Source of the DNA: Pholiota molesta | Taxonomy: Eukaryota; Basidiomycota; Agaricomycetes; Agaricales; Strophariaceae | DNA length: 55,977 nt | Assembly (NCBI GenBank): GCA_014925825.1 | Contig: JACGCK010000265.1 | Coordinates: 1 to 55,977, forward strand | Direction of reading: 5' to 3' | In this document: piece by piece, positions 32,027-48,052 of the stretch | Layout of the letters: each line of letters starts with the position of its first letter | Position numbering within the stretch: position 1 is the stretch's first letter | Translations under genes and position numbers: made by a program | The notes under the pieces: generated by a model | Database searches by the model: none | Told to the model about the DNA's origin: nothing | The model's input: only the letters and a program-made list of their open reading frames with translations

Positions 32027-32916
32027 ATTGGTGTATCGTTCTCTCGGAGTATCAATCCCTGAGCGCGAAAATTGAGCAGTCGTTTATCGTCCACCTCAAG
32101 TCGAAAGGATCCTGCTTGACTCTGGAAAGTAGGCGAACGTCATAGAGCTTATTCGTCCTTGGGGTGAGCAGTGACACAGAACACGTAGATGGATCCTGGG
32201 CCGATGATACGTAAACACGGCCCATTCATGGTGGTGTGACTTGAGGATGGCCGTATCGGACACTGCCATCCACTGGAAAACGAGGCATTATCAATTATAA
32301 CACCCTGAAAACGAGGTTTCTGATTGCTCACCGTTTTATATGTGAATTACAGCGGCGGAAGAGCTGCCAGGGCGGCGAATGTCCAACTGCGGAACATGTG
32401 GGTAATGCGGTGTGGTGCAAGTGCGCTGTCTGGCGCTGTCCACGTTTTAAAATTTGCTGAGAGCAATATTTTCGAAGTTGTGCGTTGAAGGTGGTAGCGA
32501 CGGTCTAGAAAGAAGTGCAACCGCGGAGCAGAGCGAGCGCCAGTCGTCGACTCGTTGTGGCTTTCAACGTCGAATACAAAGGAAATCCCCAACCACTATT
32601 GTTGGAGTACACCGTACTTGATGGTATTCAGCGTAAAAGTGTAATATTCCGCTCTCGGAAATATAGATTTCACACGAGTAATGGCGGATTTCCAATGTCA
32701 TCTGTTCTCTCCCCTTTCACGCGCTATATTCTTCTTCCTTCCAATTCGTTGCCCTCGTTTCATCCCCAGCATTGTTCTTTCTTTATCAATCATCAGTCAA
32801 GGATAAGATTTAAAATATCTGACTGTCATCACGGCAGTCGGCGCCATTTCGTGAGGCTACAGCAGTGCACACAGCCGTCACAGCTGAGAACGGAGTGCAC
32901 GCCTTTCCTCTGAACC
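32027..32916. other. divergent intergenic region (F-box / RING genes)
   Basis: 890 bp. Short ORFs on both strands are not protein-like. It presumably carries both promoters; the 32700-32850 part is pyrimidine-rich, as in fungal core promoters. Confidence 0.45.
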
Positions 32917-35900
32917 ATGTCCTCAAATTGTCCGCCACAGCTTCAGCTCAGCATCCAGCCAAATACCACATCCTTCAAGCGCTCGTTTGAGCAGTTTGGA
33001 TTTGATCTGGAGAGTCCAGTAGTCACGGACGCTGGGGCCACTGCAGCGACCAGCGACGGCAGGAACGAGCGCAATAAACGAGCGCGGAGTGCAAGCAGCT
33101 TTGATTCGGAGACCAGCAGCAACCTCTCATCTGATACAACCGCCTCAACATCGAGCAGTGGGTCCAGTGCGCTATCGGAAGGCGGTGCGATTGACACCTT
33201 TGCTATACCGACCTCGATCGAGCCTCCACGGTTACCGACGCCCGAAATTCAAGACGTTGAGATGCCAGATTACCCAGCAGGCGAACCAATTGAGGTTGAG
33301 CGGGAAGGACTGCGTGGTGGTGAACAGTACCGTCTGTCGCTGGGAAGATTCAACGACTTCGACAACGAGATTGCGGTGCTGCGCCAGCCGCCGCCGACTA
33401 CGACGACATCACCACCGATATTGCCTCCACTGCGGCACCGTTTGCTGCAGGACGCATTTTTTCGGCGGATTGAGTCTCCTGGCTCTCCATATTCTCCTAC
33501 TTTCTTTGAGGAGTCTCATCCATCGACAAGTAACTCTGATTCACCTCAATTACACACGCAAAACCCGGCAGACGATGCCGTAGAGTCACCAGGACCCTCA
33601 AATCGTAAGTCACTTTTTCATTGCTTTGTAAATATCGAATCATATTTTCTTTAGCTCATTTCGATCTCTTCCGAGAAAGCCAACCATTGCCTTCCCTTTC
33701 CCTCTCTACTTCGAACACCATCCCTGCGGCAGATCCACCACCCACCCCAGGATTCCGTAACAGGCTGGACTCTGCGCTGGAGAGATTGAGATCACCATCT
33801 CCTCTGGTGCCTGGCCTCGAAGATGACCAAGACAGGAGCGACGAGGAAGACGGAGATGAAGAAGACGAGGAAGACGATAGCGAGGGGCCAATGGCAGAAA
33901 GCGAGGCAGAGCCGGAGACGGACGAGCTTGCTGAGAACAATGCCATCCAGGAGCATCCCCCGACACTTCCACCCATTCGAACCGTTGAGAATTTCTCGAC
34001 CGGTCGGACCATTTTGTCTGCGTTATCAACGACCCAGAGTGCACCTCCAGACCCACCAACATTACCTCCTATCCCCACGATATCAAGCGATGTGGTCACT
34101 AATGCTACAGAGCGTGCATGGCACGGCCGAAACGAACTGTTCGCGGAGCGATTTGACGACTTCTTGAGGATAAACAGGCTTTTTACCCCTACACCAGAAA
34201 ATAATCCTGTCGTCGCTCCTTCGCCCCCACAATCGCCTGCCGCCGATGCACGGGAAACAACAGCAGCTTCGACTTCCCCGCGACCTTTCTCTCGCAGTGC
34301 TCGATCAGTGTTGTCCTCATCCAGACCCCGAAATATAACGACAAACCCTAGCCTCGGTGATCATCCGCTTCCATCACCCATCCTCAGAGATCTGCGCAGC
34401 TGGCTAGAAGAACGACAACCATCATTGTCCAACGATGCGAGCTTTAGCTATTCATCACTCCATGCGGACGATGCCAGCTCGGTCTCATCGATATCGACAG
34501 CAGCAGCTACGGCAGGGACGGAACGCGACGCATCGGCATCCCTGACAACGTCGGCATCTGCTACCCAAGCAAGCTCATCGACCGCCTCTGAATCTTCAAC
34601 ATCCCACCAAGACCGCCTGTCTCGCATGCTCGATCGGATACGGACAGGCCGCGTGGAAGATTGGGCCGGACATGGTATCCGGCGGGAATGGCTATCTCCA
34701 CCACCTCCAACTCCATCCGCACCTGCGCCTCCTGTTGATCATGATACTGATAATGCACATACGGTGCGCGATCTGCTTCCGTGGTTCACTGGCGATCCCG
34801 CGCCGGCGTCGGCGTTCGGCGCCGCTGTTCCTAGTGCGACGCCGGCGGCTTCCAGGCCGATCTCCACGACGCCGGCTCCTGGAAATTCTGTGTTGGGCCG
34901 TAGCGAGGACCTTGCGCTGGATTCTTATTGGGAGCCTGTCTTTACCAATTTGCCTGAAGCTACTTTTGCAAGCGCGTCAAGCACACAAAATGGGACGTCG
35001 GAACAAGGCTCTAGTATGGCGGCATCTGGTTAGTGGCGCTATTTTTTTGGGTTATGATTTTCTGAAAAATTTCTAACCGCATAACTAGATGATCGACCAT
35101 CCGATAATGCTGTAACTATAGCTTCGAGACCGACATCGTCTTCGACGCATGTTGAAGCAGGTTCCTCTCCTGGTTATCTTAGCCACATCATGAGGCACTC
35201 TGGAGATGCTGGTAGAACAATCAATCCTGCAGATGCATCGAATAATGGAGATCGGTAAGTATTTTTCTATTTATCTAACTTGAAGATAATATAAAGCAAT
35301 TGACATTCGCTGTCGATTTAGGCATACGAATGACCCTGCTGCAGGCATGTGGCGTCCTCTGGAGCCTTCGGACTTGCCTCTCAGCTTATCTTTCAATTCG
35401 ACATCCACCTCAAACTCGAACACACGTCCTCAGCCTCCTCTCATTCACACTCCACCCAACTACTTTGATCGTCCGCCCTCGCCCTCATTTGATCCTCGCT
35501 CAATACCCGACACCTCGTACCTCTACGGAACGTCATTCTTGAACCGAAGCGCGCTTGAAACATACGGTTCTGGCTGGGCATCTCCTCCGAATCCTGGCAC
35601 AAATCCTATGGCCATCTTAGCTAGAGAGGAAATGAGGCGTACTGTGATGGATAGGCGTGCATCGATCCTCAGGCACCACGAAACATTGGCGATGAGGGAG
35701 ATGTTCGACATGACGGAGAACGCCCACCAGCCAAGCTCGCTGGCGCCTTCCAGCTTGAGGAATTGGAACGGTAGATCTGGAGAAGAGGATGGGCCACAAA
35801 CTCAATCTCAATCTCAATCACAATCACAAGCTCCAGTCAGCCAATCGACATCCATACGTACAGAGGCAACATCGTCTGCCGTGTCTACTAGGAACTCTGA

Positions 35901-38709
35901 AACAACATCGTCTATCGAATCAAGACGAACAGATCCTCGGTTGCGACACCGCCTGCTGCGTTCGTCTTCCTCTCAAATGAGGCTGGGGTCGTCCAATTCG
36001 CTTGTAACAGAAAACGCTTCAGAGGTGCGAAGGCGAGCAGATTATGCAGAAATCAGAAGGTTACCTGGAGAGCGAAGTTCACTGTTCGGCCTCAATATGG
36101 AAGATCACCTAACAGATAGTAGTGACGGCACGGGCCAATCCGAACGTCCACGCCGCGAGTCGTCATGGGAAAACGTGTTGCTGCAGAGAGCTTGGGGTGA
36201 GGGCGAGCGCAGGCGCAGGGCCTCTGTTACCTCTGAACGATTGGATTCACGCATGCCTGCTCGCGCCTCGTCTCCTTCTCTCTCGAGTATCTTCACTTCC
36301 GCTTTCACGGAATCTGCAGCGCTTCCTTCTCTTACTACCTTCGTCGATGGCCTGACCCCAACTACTCGTGGTGCCGCCGCTGGGAACGCTGATGAACGAC
36401 CGAGGCAGTCCCAGCCTCCTACACCGACTTCCGGGCCACCCAGTTCTCCAATTCTCGATATTTGGGGACTGATGTCGGCGGAGGGAAATTCTGGAGGCGG
36501 CACTGATTCAAGCCAACCTCCCCGTCATGATGCTCCGTCGCTACCCCCTCCCGATCTGGGAAGCTCCTTCAATGCTGGGCATAATTCACGATCTATGTCT
36601 GCGCCATGGGTATCTACGGAAGATAGTGCTGTTGATGATCCGATGGGAGCACCTGTTGCTTCGGCCAATATAGAACCGGCGCGTATTGACAATGCGAACG
36701 AGAGACCGAATAATAGGTCCCAAAGAAATTTAGGTCTCCGCCCTCTATTTCTATCATCAACAATGTCTCCAGGAGAACGCCAGTTACCAGATCATGAGCA
36801 ACAACAGAATGAACTCCATCAAATAGATGAAAGGGCTCGTCGTTTGCAGCTCGAACGACGGCTGTTGGAAGATCGTAGGCGTTTTACCTCTGCCTTCCGT
36901 GCTCGCCACCCCCTTTCAAGCGATCCGAACTCCCAGAGACCTTCTGCTCCGCGTAATGGCCCTGGTGCCAGCACCGTGACCTCTCCGGCTTCCGCTCCAA
37001 CGACTGCCTCTTCTAGCGCCTCAGCCATGGGCATATCTAGACCTTCGCTGAGCCAAATGCGACGTCCATCCATGGGCGATCCTGTAGGGTTACATGCGCT
37101 TTTCGATCCATCTACCTTCACACCAGGTCCATTCCGAAACACGCTGCAACATATTGCTAATGAACGAGAGGGGCAATCTGCTAATGAACGAGAGGGGCAA
37201 TCTGCTGCACGTTTTGAGTCTAATACACCAAGGTCATCGCTGCGCCGTCCGCCTCCATATATTCCACCTCTTTCATTCGACAGCGAGAATGAACATTCCG
37301 TTTCTTCTCCTAGGCAAGCTGACAGCATCGAAGCGAGAATCAGGCGCCGAACTGAGCTTGACCCAATGGTCAGAGAAGGCGATGAAATGAATGGACCAGG
37401 TGCCCGAAGGGCTCCTCGTATTATGCGAGAACTACCTTTTGAAAGCCACTCGCCCACACGACCGATACCTCAAGACGATTACGAGCCCTACTTTTCTGGA
37501 CCAAGAAACTCATCACCCATCGTAACCAATGAAGCTACAAGTACTCACGGTCCAAATGGCTTGAGACGGCTCAGTGACAACTGGCGGCATAGCACCCTTA
37601 ACCTAGAACGCTATCTCGGCGAGCAAACTAGAATGGAAGCCTCTCGGGTGGCAGATTCGCGCTATTCTTTCTATCCTGGACCCCCAGTCTTTTCGTCTGT
37701 GATAGAATCCCTTCGCCCTGACAACCCCGGTACAAATGCCCTTGGGCCTGGGCATCCTATCCACCGATATCATCGTGAAAGAGAGTTAGGCAGTCGGACT
37801 GAAGAGGAAGAGGATGCCTCGCCGCCAGGTGATAGCAGGGCACGGCGTCGAGGTCGAGTGTTACGCGCCCATCAAGAGGCAATCATGTCATTCTCAAGAG
37901 TATCCAATGCAAATATGGGCGGAGCTGCAGGCTGGAGAAGAGGGAGGGCACTAGGGGACTTCATGGTATGTTTTTGGTATAGTTTCTCGGCTATGAAAAG
38001 CAGAAATTCATCCACTTTGAACAGCGCGACGAGGATTTCGATGATTCTTACGAAAACCTACTGTCGTTGAGCATGCAAATCGGTGATGTGAAACCGCGTG
38101 CGACGCCAGCTGAGGTTTTGGAGAAGATGGAGAAGGCGATCTACAAGGATTGGGCGACGGACGGAAGTGATACCAGATGCCCAATTTGCCTGGATGATGT
38201 GAGTATCGTATCATTCTGGGTGTAGAAAAATTAAGATGCACGACTAATACAATTTGTAACAGTATGCACCAACCGATCCCGTCCAGAAACTCAGCAACTG
38301 TTCCCACTGGTTGCATCGAGAATGTCTTACTGTGGGTTTTCCGTCTATTCACTCTTTACTAAAGCCTTTTTTGTGACATCTTTCCCATCCCATTTAGCAA
38401 TGGCTTCAATCAGCTACCACATGTCCAGTGTGCCGTGAATCAGTTAACATACCTCCTTCCTCGGCGTTCAGCGCGTCAAGGCTGCCTCGTTACCCGCCTC
38501 GTCTAAATCCATTCAATATGTCATTGCCGCGAAGAAGAAGAGAATCATCTCCAACGGCCCCTAACCATCCTTCGAGTCCGTCTACCCAAGGCTCAAATAC
38601 TGACGGAAGAGATACCAGCAATCGTAATGGTGGTCAAGAAACCAACAGACCTCAGGAAAGCCCAAGCCGAAATACTTTTCCTGCACCTTGGAGATACCGC
38701 CCTGCTTGA
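32917..38709 (+). CDS. very large RING-H2 finger protein, putative E3 ubiquitin ligase
   Basis: Exons 32917-33604, 33655-35028, 35089-35254, 35322-37965, 38025-38198, 38263-38331 and 38398-38709 join in frame to 1808 residues. Nearly all of it is low-complexity Ser/Pro/Thr/Arg-rich sequence. It includes an acidic run near 33835-33890 (DEEDGDEEDEEDDSEGPM), a QS repeat (35805-35830) and an exact 24-bp tandem duplication near 37156-37204 that gives ANEREGQS twice. The only recognisable domain is near the C-terminus (about 1676-1718): CPICLDD, then NCSHWLHRECL, then TCPVCRES, a C-x2-C...C-x-H-x2-H-x2-C...C-x2-C RING-H2. This indicates an E2-dependent ubiquitin ligase with a long disordered substrate or scaffold region. 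The two introns inside the RING fall at exact codon boundaries. Confidence 0.88.
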
Positions 38710-39198
38710 TTGATCTCTTACCGTGCGCCCCAGAGTTCACTTGTATTTCTATAACATTTCAACTGGATTGATCAACAACAAATGTACATCATTCATCTGC
38801 ATCTGATACCTTCACATCATTCACACCATTTACACTATTCATTACCACTGTCATTCATTATATGTTCGATGTCATTTAGCATTTCTTTAGTACCCTTGCA
38901 TTCACTTTCACACCGTCTTTTTGGAGTCTCATGTACGTAGTCCGTATTATGTATTTCAGTATCATAAAGGATGTTTTCATCGTTACTCCTGGAATGTACT
39001 GTTCAAGTTGCAGTGATCCGGGATTTATTTACAGGCTCATGCAAAACTTCCATTAAAGACGTAGGTATAGATATTTAGTAGATCGTCTGAGGCATGCGTC
39101 CATCATACATGCGCAGCAATTTTTAATCAAAAATCTGCCCCCCCAACTTTTTCCGTTGTGGCCCGAGACTATCCTTTTTTCCATGTACATTTCCAAGT
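38710..39198. other. intergenic, convergent 3' flanks
   Basis: AT-rich 3' flanks with CAT/CATTCA-rich stretches (38775-38880). No gene. Confidence 0.5.
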
Positions 39199-42320
<3,122 letters not shown>

Positions 42321-43298
42321 GGCAGAGGAGGTGGTGGTAGGAAAGAAGAGCGCCAAGTTGGCGTTTTTTTCGATTCCGCTCTGACTCGTGACTGCAGGAT
42401 TTAAATAAATCACAGCCACCGTGGCATGGTCAACGGTCTTCCCAACTACACCCTCTCCTGTATTCGGAATGCACCTGCATGCACCATTTATGCCGTTCGA
42501 CTACCTTGAAGGTTATGCTTTCCGATATACAGCCGGCAGCAGGCGCGCAATGACAACAGTGGGGCTAATTTTGCTCAATTTCCGATCGGATGCTGATGGC
42601 ATATGTCCTTGAATGCGACATAATCGCTATGAATACTACAACACACCCTTTCATTTCAATGAAGTTCAGGGAGAATGCCAGCCTAGTGTCGTATGTGACG
42701 AACCTCTAAAACAAGAGGAAACTTCTGTTCGAGACACAAAGTAGCAAGGTTTCAATAAGAAGGCTCTCGGTGATGTTCGAAGTTGGTTCGAAGTTCGTCG
42801 ATGGTTCTATTAAGCCTGCATGTTTACCTGCCGTGAAATGCCAGCGTTCGATTCGAGAGACGACGGTACTGGTGAACGCCTGATGGAGTGGGGCAGGCCA
42901 CACACAAAAAGCTCTGAAGACTGCGCATTCGTGGCGAAAATTACAGGGGATCAAGATCTATTCTTACCGTCAAGTTCTCAGCTATGGGGATAACTTGGCC
43001 ATTTATTTTCCAGCATAATGGTGTGTGCGATGAGTAAGAGGTGTGTATATCAACTTTCGAGCGCTAAGCGCTAAAGCTCTGACATTTATTCCGGACAATC
43101 GGGACAGTTAGGCGCTTAAAAAGATATGCACTGCATTGAAAATCCACGCACTCATCACTTCAAGAAAGGCTGTACAAGAATATCTCGGGCTAGACCCGAA
43201 TTCATAAATTTATACATCTCTACATAGCATAGATAAGAAATGAAATAAAGACGATTTACGCTTACACAAAATTTTAATTAATATATCAGATACAACTT
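42321..43298. other. intergenic upstream of ARG5,6
   Basis: 978 bp with no supported gene. A short GGTTCGAAGTTCG iteration lies near 42776-42800. Confidence 0.45.
42382..42387 (+). promoter_or_regulatory. possible Gcn4/Cpc1-type site upstream of ARG5,6
   Basis: TGACTC about 62 bp upstream of the ARG5,6 ATG is six of seven bases of the general amino-acid-control element TGACTCA. Arginine genes are classic targets of that pathway in fungi. A single hexamer is weak evidence. Confidence 0.3.
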
Positions 43299-44138
43299 TT
43301 ATACCACACCAGGGAGGAATTGCATGGCACCCTCACAGCATACTCTTCCCACTGCACACCAAAGGTATCCCTCAGCACATCATCTTCCGCCTTTAGCCGT
43401 ACGCTCATCCCTCTGAATGCAAACGCACACTTAGTCATCCAGAACGCCGTCGCCAGAACGCCTAGAGGTGTGCGGATGCCATGTTCTGCCATCCACGATC
43501 CCTGGGCGCCGAGGACCAAGGTAGCGCCCACCAAGGTGAGATAGATGCCCGTGTAGCTGGGATGGCGGACCCACGCGTATGGACCGTGGGTGATGAGGCG
43601 GTGTTTGGACGGATGGTGATCTCGAAAGTGAAGAAGGGGCCTAGTGAGTTGAAGCACCTGACAACAAAATATATGTTATGAGAAGCTGCTTTGATATCAC
43701 GAGTATGTCTTGAATGCGCACCATGTTCGTAGAGCCGCTGCAATCATCGCAGACAGTGTTCCAACCACCATCAAAGTCGGGATCTTCTCCTCCCCAAGTC
43801 GACTGCTCCATCAGGCATATATGCCACCCAATCGAATCGGAAATCACTCGCGAAGGTCGAGAACAAGACAAGCCGAACAAGGATGAGCACAATATCGGAC
43901 CAAACGCCAATCCACACCATGGCCTTCGAAGTTAAATATCATTCAAAAATAACACGGAAAGATAACTCCAAGGAACGCACCTTGCTGCAATACGTAATCG
44001 ACTGGACGAAGCGTTCGAAAAGCGTGTCGGTCCCTTCGTTCCTGAGCAACACTCCTCGCTCTTGACCGACGGATTTGGGGGCGACAGTGAGCGATGGACG
44101 GAGCAAGCGGTAAGGAGAAGCAAGACGATTTTGATCAT
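43299..44138 (-). CDS. STE14: isoprenylcysteine carboxyl methyltransferase (ICMT) family, with four apparent single-base frameshifts
   Basis: Minus-strand exons 43981-44138, 43722-43923 and 43299-43657 with canonical introns 43924-43980 and 43658-43721. In order: hydrophobic N-terminus MIKIVLLLLTACSVH; FERFVQSITYCSKAMVWIGV; a membrane segment TLMVVGTLSAMIAAALRTW; FTFEITIR; the conserved catalytic region HRLITHGPYAWVRHPSYTG; and EDDVLRDTFGVQWEEYAVRVP, ending VPMQFLPGVV. ICMT methylates the C-terminal prenyl-cysteine of Ras/Rho proteins and pheromones in the ER membrane. Each block is clear, but they lie in different frames: shifts near 44055, 43795, 43610 and 43320 are each repaired by one more base in an AA, GGGG, AAA or CC run. 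Either the consensus is wrong here or this is a young pseudogene. Confidence 0.78.
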
Positions 44139-46293
44139 CGCGTAGATGAGTCTATTTCCTCGTCGCTGTCTGCAGCAGGCATAATTGCGAGCTAGTCGAC
44201 AAAAAGACGCGCTGCTGGGTACAAGGTGGCGGGCTCTTGTAAAACCCAAGAGAGAGAGAAGAAGAAAAAGCTGCAGGCAGACTCGAGGCAAACTGTAGTC
44301 ACCAAAACGAGGCGCATTTTGGCCGCCACTTTATGGGTCCAGGGAGCCCACGGGTAAGTTATCTAAGCGTTCCGGGGGAAGGATGGCAAGGACCAATCAG
44401 TGCCGTCTATAATTGCGGGATTCTTGATTCTCAAGTTCTTCACGTCCAAGTGGTATCAGGGGAAACTAAAGTCAAGAGATGCATGCCAACTACCGACAGC
44501 ATTCGACAGGTTGAACTGCTCGCGAGTTGTCGACGCGCATCTGAGACTCCTGAACGAAATTTTGAGGAAGAAATTGGGAAAATGTCTCCAGAACCAGTAC
44601 CAGAACAAGCCACCAAGGCGGTGTCGACCAGAATCCCCGAACAAAACGATAGTCCAAGTAAAGCCTAGTCCTTGAGATTTGTTTTGATCTCCAGTCGATG
44701 ATGTTCCAAAGCATCATAAATTCCAGAGAAGTCCTGTCGACGCACGGATGTAACTCATCCGCGCAGGCTAAGAGGCAAATAAGCTCGCTTTGAAGTCATA
44801 AGAAGGAAGGAATTGTGAGCGTATTCGAGCTGCGTTCAGCCTTGCTGACGTGTTGGCAAGATACAGTATCGTTAGAGGTCAAATGTACATTGACATGCTC
44901 TGTGTAAAGCTATGATCGCGAGCGTTTCGACGACTGTTTTACTTATGCTTGAACGACGGAGCGGTGGAAGTTTAAAGAGCTTTTTGCGAATTCCTGAAAC
45001 TTGAATATCCGATGAGCACGTGACTTAATCATGGCACGCGCCAGACTCAGAGTCGCGCGTGGCGCGACGCGCACCGTGTCCATCTTGGCGGCACATCACA
45101 ATTATCGATATGTACTACCCATTGTTGTAGATTGGTCTTGTTGGGAGTAATACATCCATAGATTTTTTCAGATGACTTTATGTTCCCCTCGTGATGAATA
45201 GGACGCCGATAATGAATGTAATCAATTCCAAATAGAAATCAATCATTAGTACTTGATCAGTACTGTAGATATACCTTGTCGAACTATCTCACGAACGCCG
45301 CATGGAAGATCAACGTTCAACGTTCAGCTTGGAAAAGTCACTACATCGACATATCTCACGGTGACAAATTGCGGTGCACACGATGTGAGCCTCATTCGAG
45401 AGCCGTCTCAGTTCTCGATGTGATTGCCAGAACCGCCATGTAAGTAATGATCCTAGTGTAATGAATGCCGCAAAATATGAGAAACAGGGAGTCGCATGCA
45501 TTGACATGGCTCACTAACCAATAGAAGGCACCGCAGATTTCGGACGTGAAGCTCACAGATGATGCTTAGTATGCTGTTTAATACTTCGAATTAGGTATCT
45601 GGCTTAGAGTGGATGTATACATCGCGCAGCAATGCCTGGCTGATAATGGCCACGGCCATCTCACGTTTTCCGCGAAGGTTGGAAAGGGTAAAAAGCTAGA
45701 GGTTGCATAACCGAAGCTATTGTGAGGCCGATAAATGAGGTAGCATGACGGTACCTTCTAGCCATCGTGAACGAGTCAGCATAAGTCGTACTCCTTGTAA
45801 GTAGGACAGGTTCTTTTCACGATGCTAGATAGTAGACGCAACGCATTGGCGGTCCGGATTAGATCTGAATATTCTTTCGCCTTGCTTTATCCCCTAACGT
45901 CACGCCGATGTCTTCCACAGAATACAGATCTGAGCCTCATTGTCGGCCAAACTGTAGATGGATTCTGAATAAGCATATCATGGCCATCTTCACATCTAGC
46001 CAGATAGCCAAATAGTATTCGAAGAGTGGTCCAAACTCCAGACGCAGTCCAAGAATTGAGGGAAGTAAAGTCCCGGCTTGTATTCCGGCTCGGTCCGGTG
46101 AAGAATGCAATTAACACCATCTGTGAGATAAAATTAGCAAAAAGAGGTCCCATGATATTGAATATCCAAGCAATAAAGCAGAAAAAAGAGCCAAGCGTTC
46201 TGATGAGGTAGCCGAGACGTTAAGAGTCCAGAGAGAAGACATACAAATAATGAGAATCTGACAGTGACGCTGAGGAACAAAGGCTCCCTCAAA
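44139..46293. other. long intergenic region, no supported gene
   Basis: About 2.15 kb. ORFs at 44333-44668, 44400-44675 and 45887-46380 are short, overlap on opposite strands and show no recognisable motif. Part is AT-rich. I see no inverted-repeat element or RNA gene. Confidence 0.4.
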
Positions 46294-47460
46294 ATGGGTT
46301 CCCTGACCTAGGAAGAACACTCGCCTCGCTTCTGGTTTTATATGCCATTCTGACTTCTGCACGAAATCCTCTCCAGCCATCCCAGATAACCGCCTTCGTT
46401 CCTTTCGGCGACAGCTACACAGACACGTTCAGCCCATCGAATGGTGGTACAGCCTGGCCTGTATACGCAGTCGGCTACGCAGGCAAAAATGTTGGCTTGT
46501 TCCCATACGCACGCTCAGGAGCGACGTGCTCCAACAACCTCACCGACCGCCCCTTCCCGAGTCTTTTTGAGAGCCAACTCCCGTTATGGGAGCAGGAGAA
46601 AGCGAACGGATCGCTTAGCTATCTGAAGGGACCCAAAGCTAGGAACCAAGCAAATGCCCTGTACTTCTTGTGGATTGGGACCAATGACATAGGCGACAAT
46701 GGGCTTCTCACTGGCCATGGAGCGCCTGGCGTGAGCTTGGTAGATGTAACGCAGTGCATGATCAACTGGGTAAAAGCGGTGTACCAAAACGGAGGCAGGA
46801 ACTTCATGTTCGCGAATGTACGTGCTTCCTTCGATTATCTTGGGCCGTTGTGTTGAATTACTGCATGGCGTAGATGATTCCTCTGCAGCGGACGCCGTTG
46901 TACTCTGTTGATTCGTACATCAATCATTACTGGACGGCAGTGAGGAACACGACGGAGTGGAATGTTGTGATGAACGAATTGGTGCTCTCTGGGAATGAAT
47001 TGACGACGTTGAAGCTTCAAGCTCTCCTCCCAACGATGCCTGGCGCTCATCTCGGTCAGTGAAACCTCTTTACTGAACGTGAACTGATGTTGAGTCGTTT
47101 GAAAAAGGAATTTTTGACGCACATGGGTTGATCAACGACATGCTCGACCATCCATCGCTGTATTTGAATGGAACGGCGCCATTGAACACCACAGGTGCCG
47201 TCAAATCATGTGTGTACCAGCTAAACGAACCGACGTCAGATACGGGGAATTGTACAACCGCCCAAGGGAGCGATAGGGACAGCTTTACCTGGTAAGAAGT
47301 GTCATCTAAATCCGTCTTCAAAAGGCCATATATCGATAAATCCTTGATACTTAGGTTCGACGAGTTACATCCTAGCGAGCAATCCGATCGCATCGTGGCA
47401 AGAGAAGTCGCAAAAGTCATGAAGGGAGAGGAGAGCGAATGGATGAATTGGATGTCATAA
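46294..47460 (+). CDS. secreted GDSL-type esterase (carbohydrate esterase family 16-like), apparent frameshift near start
   Basis: Exons 46294-46817, 46874-47054, 47108-47291 and 47355-47460. The catalytic frame begins TAFVPFGDSYTDTFSP (GDSL block I with nucleophile Ser), has FLWIGTNDIGDN (block III Asn) and ends with FDELHPSEQSDRI (block V Asp-x-x-His). This set matches CE16 acetyl esterases and related plant-biomass enzymes, which deacetylate hemicellulose oligosaccharides outside the cell. N-glycosylation sequons (NNLT, NGT, NTT, NCT) fit secretion. The frame upstream of FGDSY has no ATG. ATG 46294 in the neighbouring frame would give MGSPDLGRTLASLLVLYAIL, a good signal peptide, if one C is added to the CCC run at about 46301. 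The first bases are therefore either misread or mutated. Confidence 0.85.
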
Positions 47461-48052
47461 GCCTCCAGATATCCGTTGATAGAAAAACCTTGGAAAAACC
47501 AGCTGTGGGTGACAGGAATGCTTCAACTATTAAAACGAACAGGGTCATATCATATATGACCTCAAGAAATACCTAGTAACAGAGGAAGATTTCTCGTAAT
47601 TTATTTAGGCTTCTCGAGTTCTCCCTTGTAATTCCCTGCTTCATGAAGCTTTGAAGTCCTGTTAGAAGGAAGCCTATAGCTGTTGACAGGCTCTTGGACA
47701 GGGAAAATGAGCACGAGATAGGGGTCTTGACAAAAAACTAGGGTCGCAGACGTCCGTCCTTTTGACGATTCTAATTCAGTTTTCCGGTCGCAGTTATGCA
47801 AGACGAGTCCTGAGCTGATGAACGTTCCGAAGAAGGGTGAATGTTCGACGCCCGCAGTGCCGCTGCGGACAGCCACCATTGCCATCAATAGCAGCGCCCA
47901 TCTTTTGCCACGCACTTCTAACACCAGTCCAATCGCTTTATAACTGGTTTGATTCCGAACTCCCAACACAACGGCCCTATCGATCCTTTATCTCCTCACA
48001 TTGCATAGCTACCACACCCAGGAAGTCCAAGGAAGCACGGTAGCATCGACCG
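47461..48052. other. intergenic
   Basis: A minus-strand 122-codon ORF (47601-47969) overlaps this gap but has no recognisable features and is not called. Confidence 0.4.

Noticed and set aside
44333..44675. Two overlapping plus-strand ORFs upstream of ICMT
   Set aside because: Both frames and the opposite strand are open; nothing protein-like distinguishes any of them.
47601..47969. 122-codon minus-strand ORF between the GDSL and VHS genes
   Set aside because: No motif or splice context, and a good chance length for an ORF.
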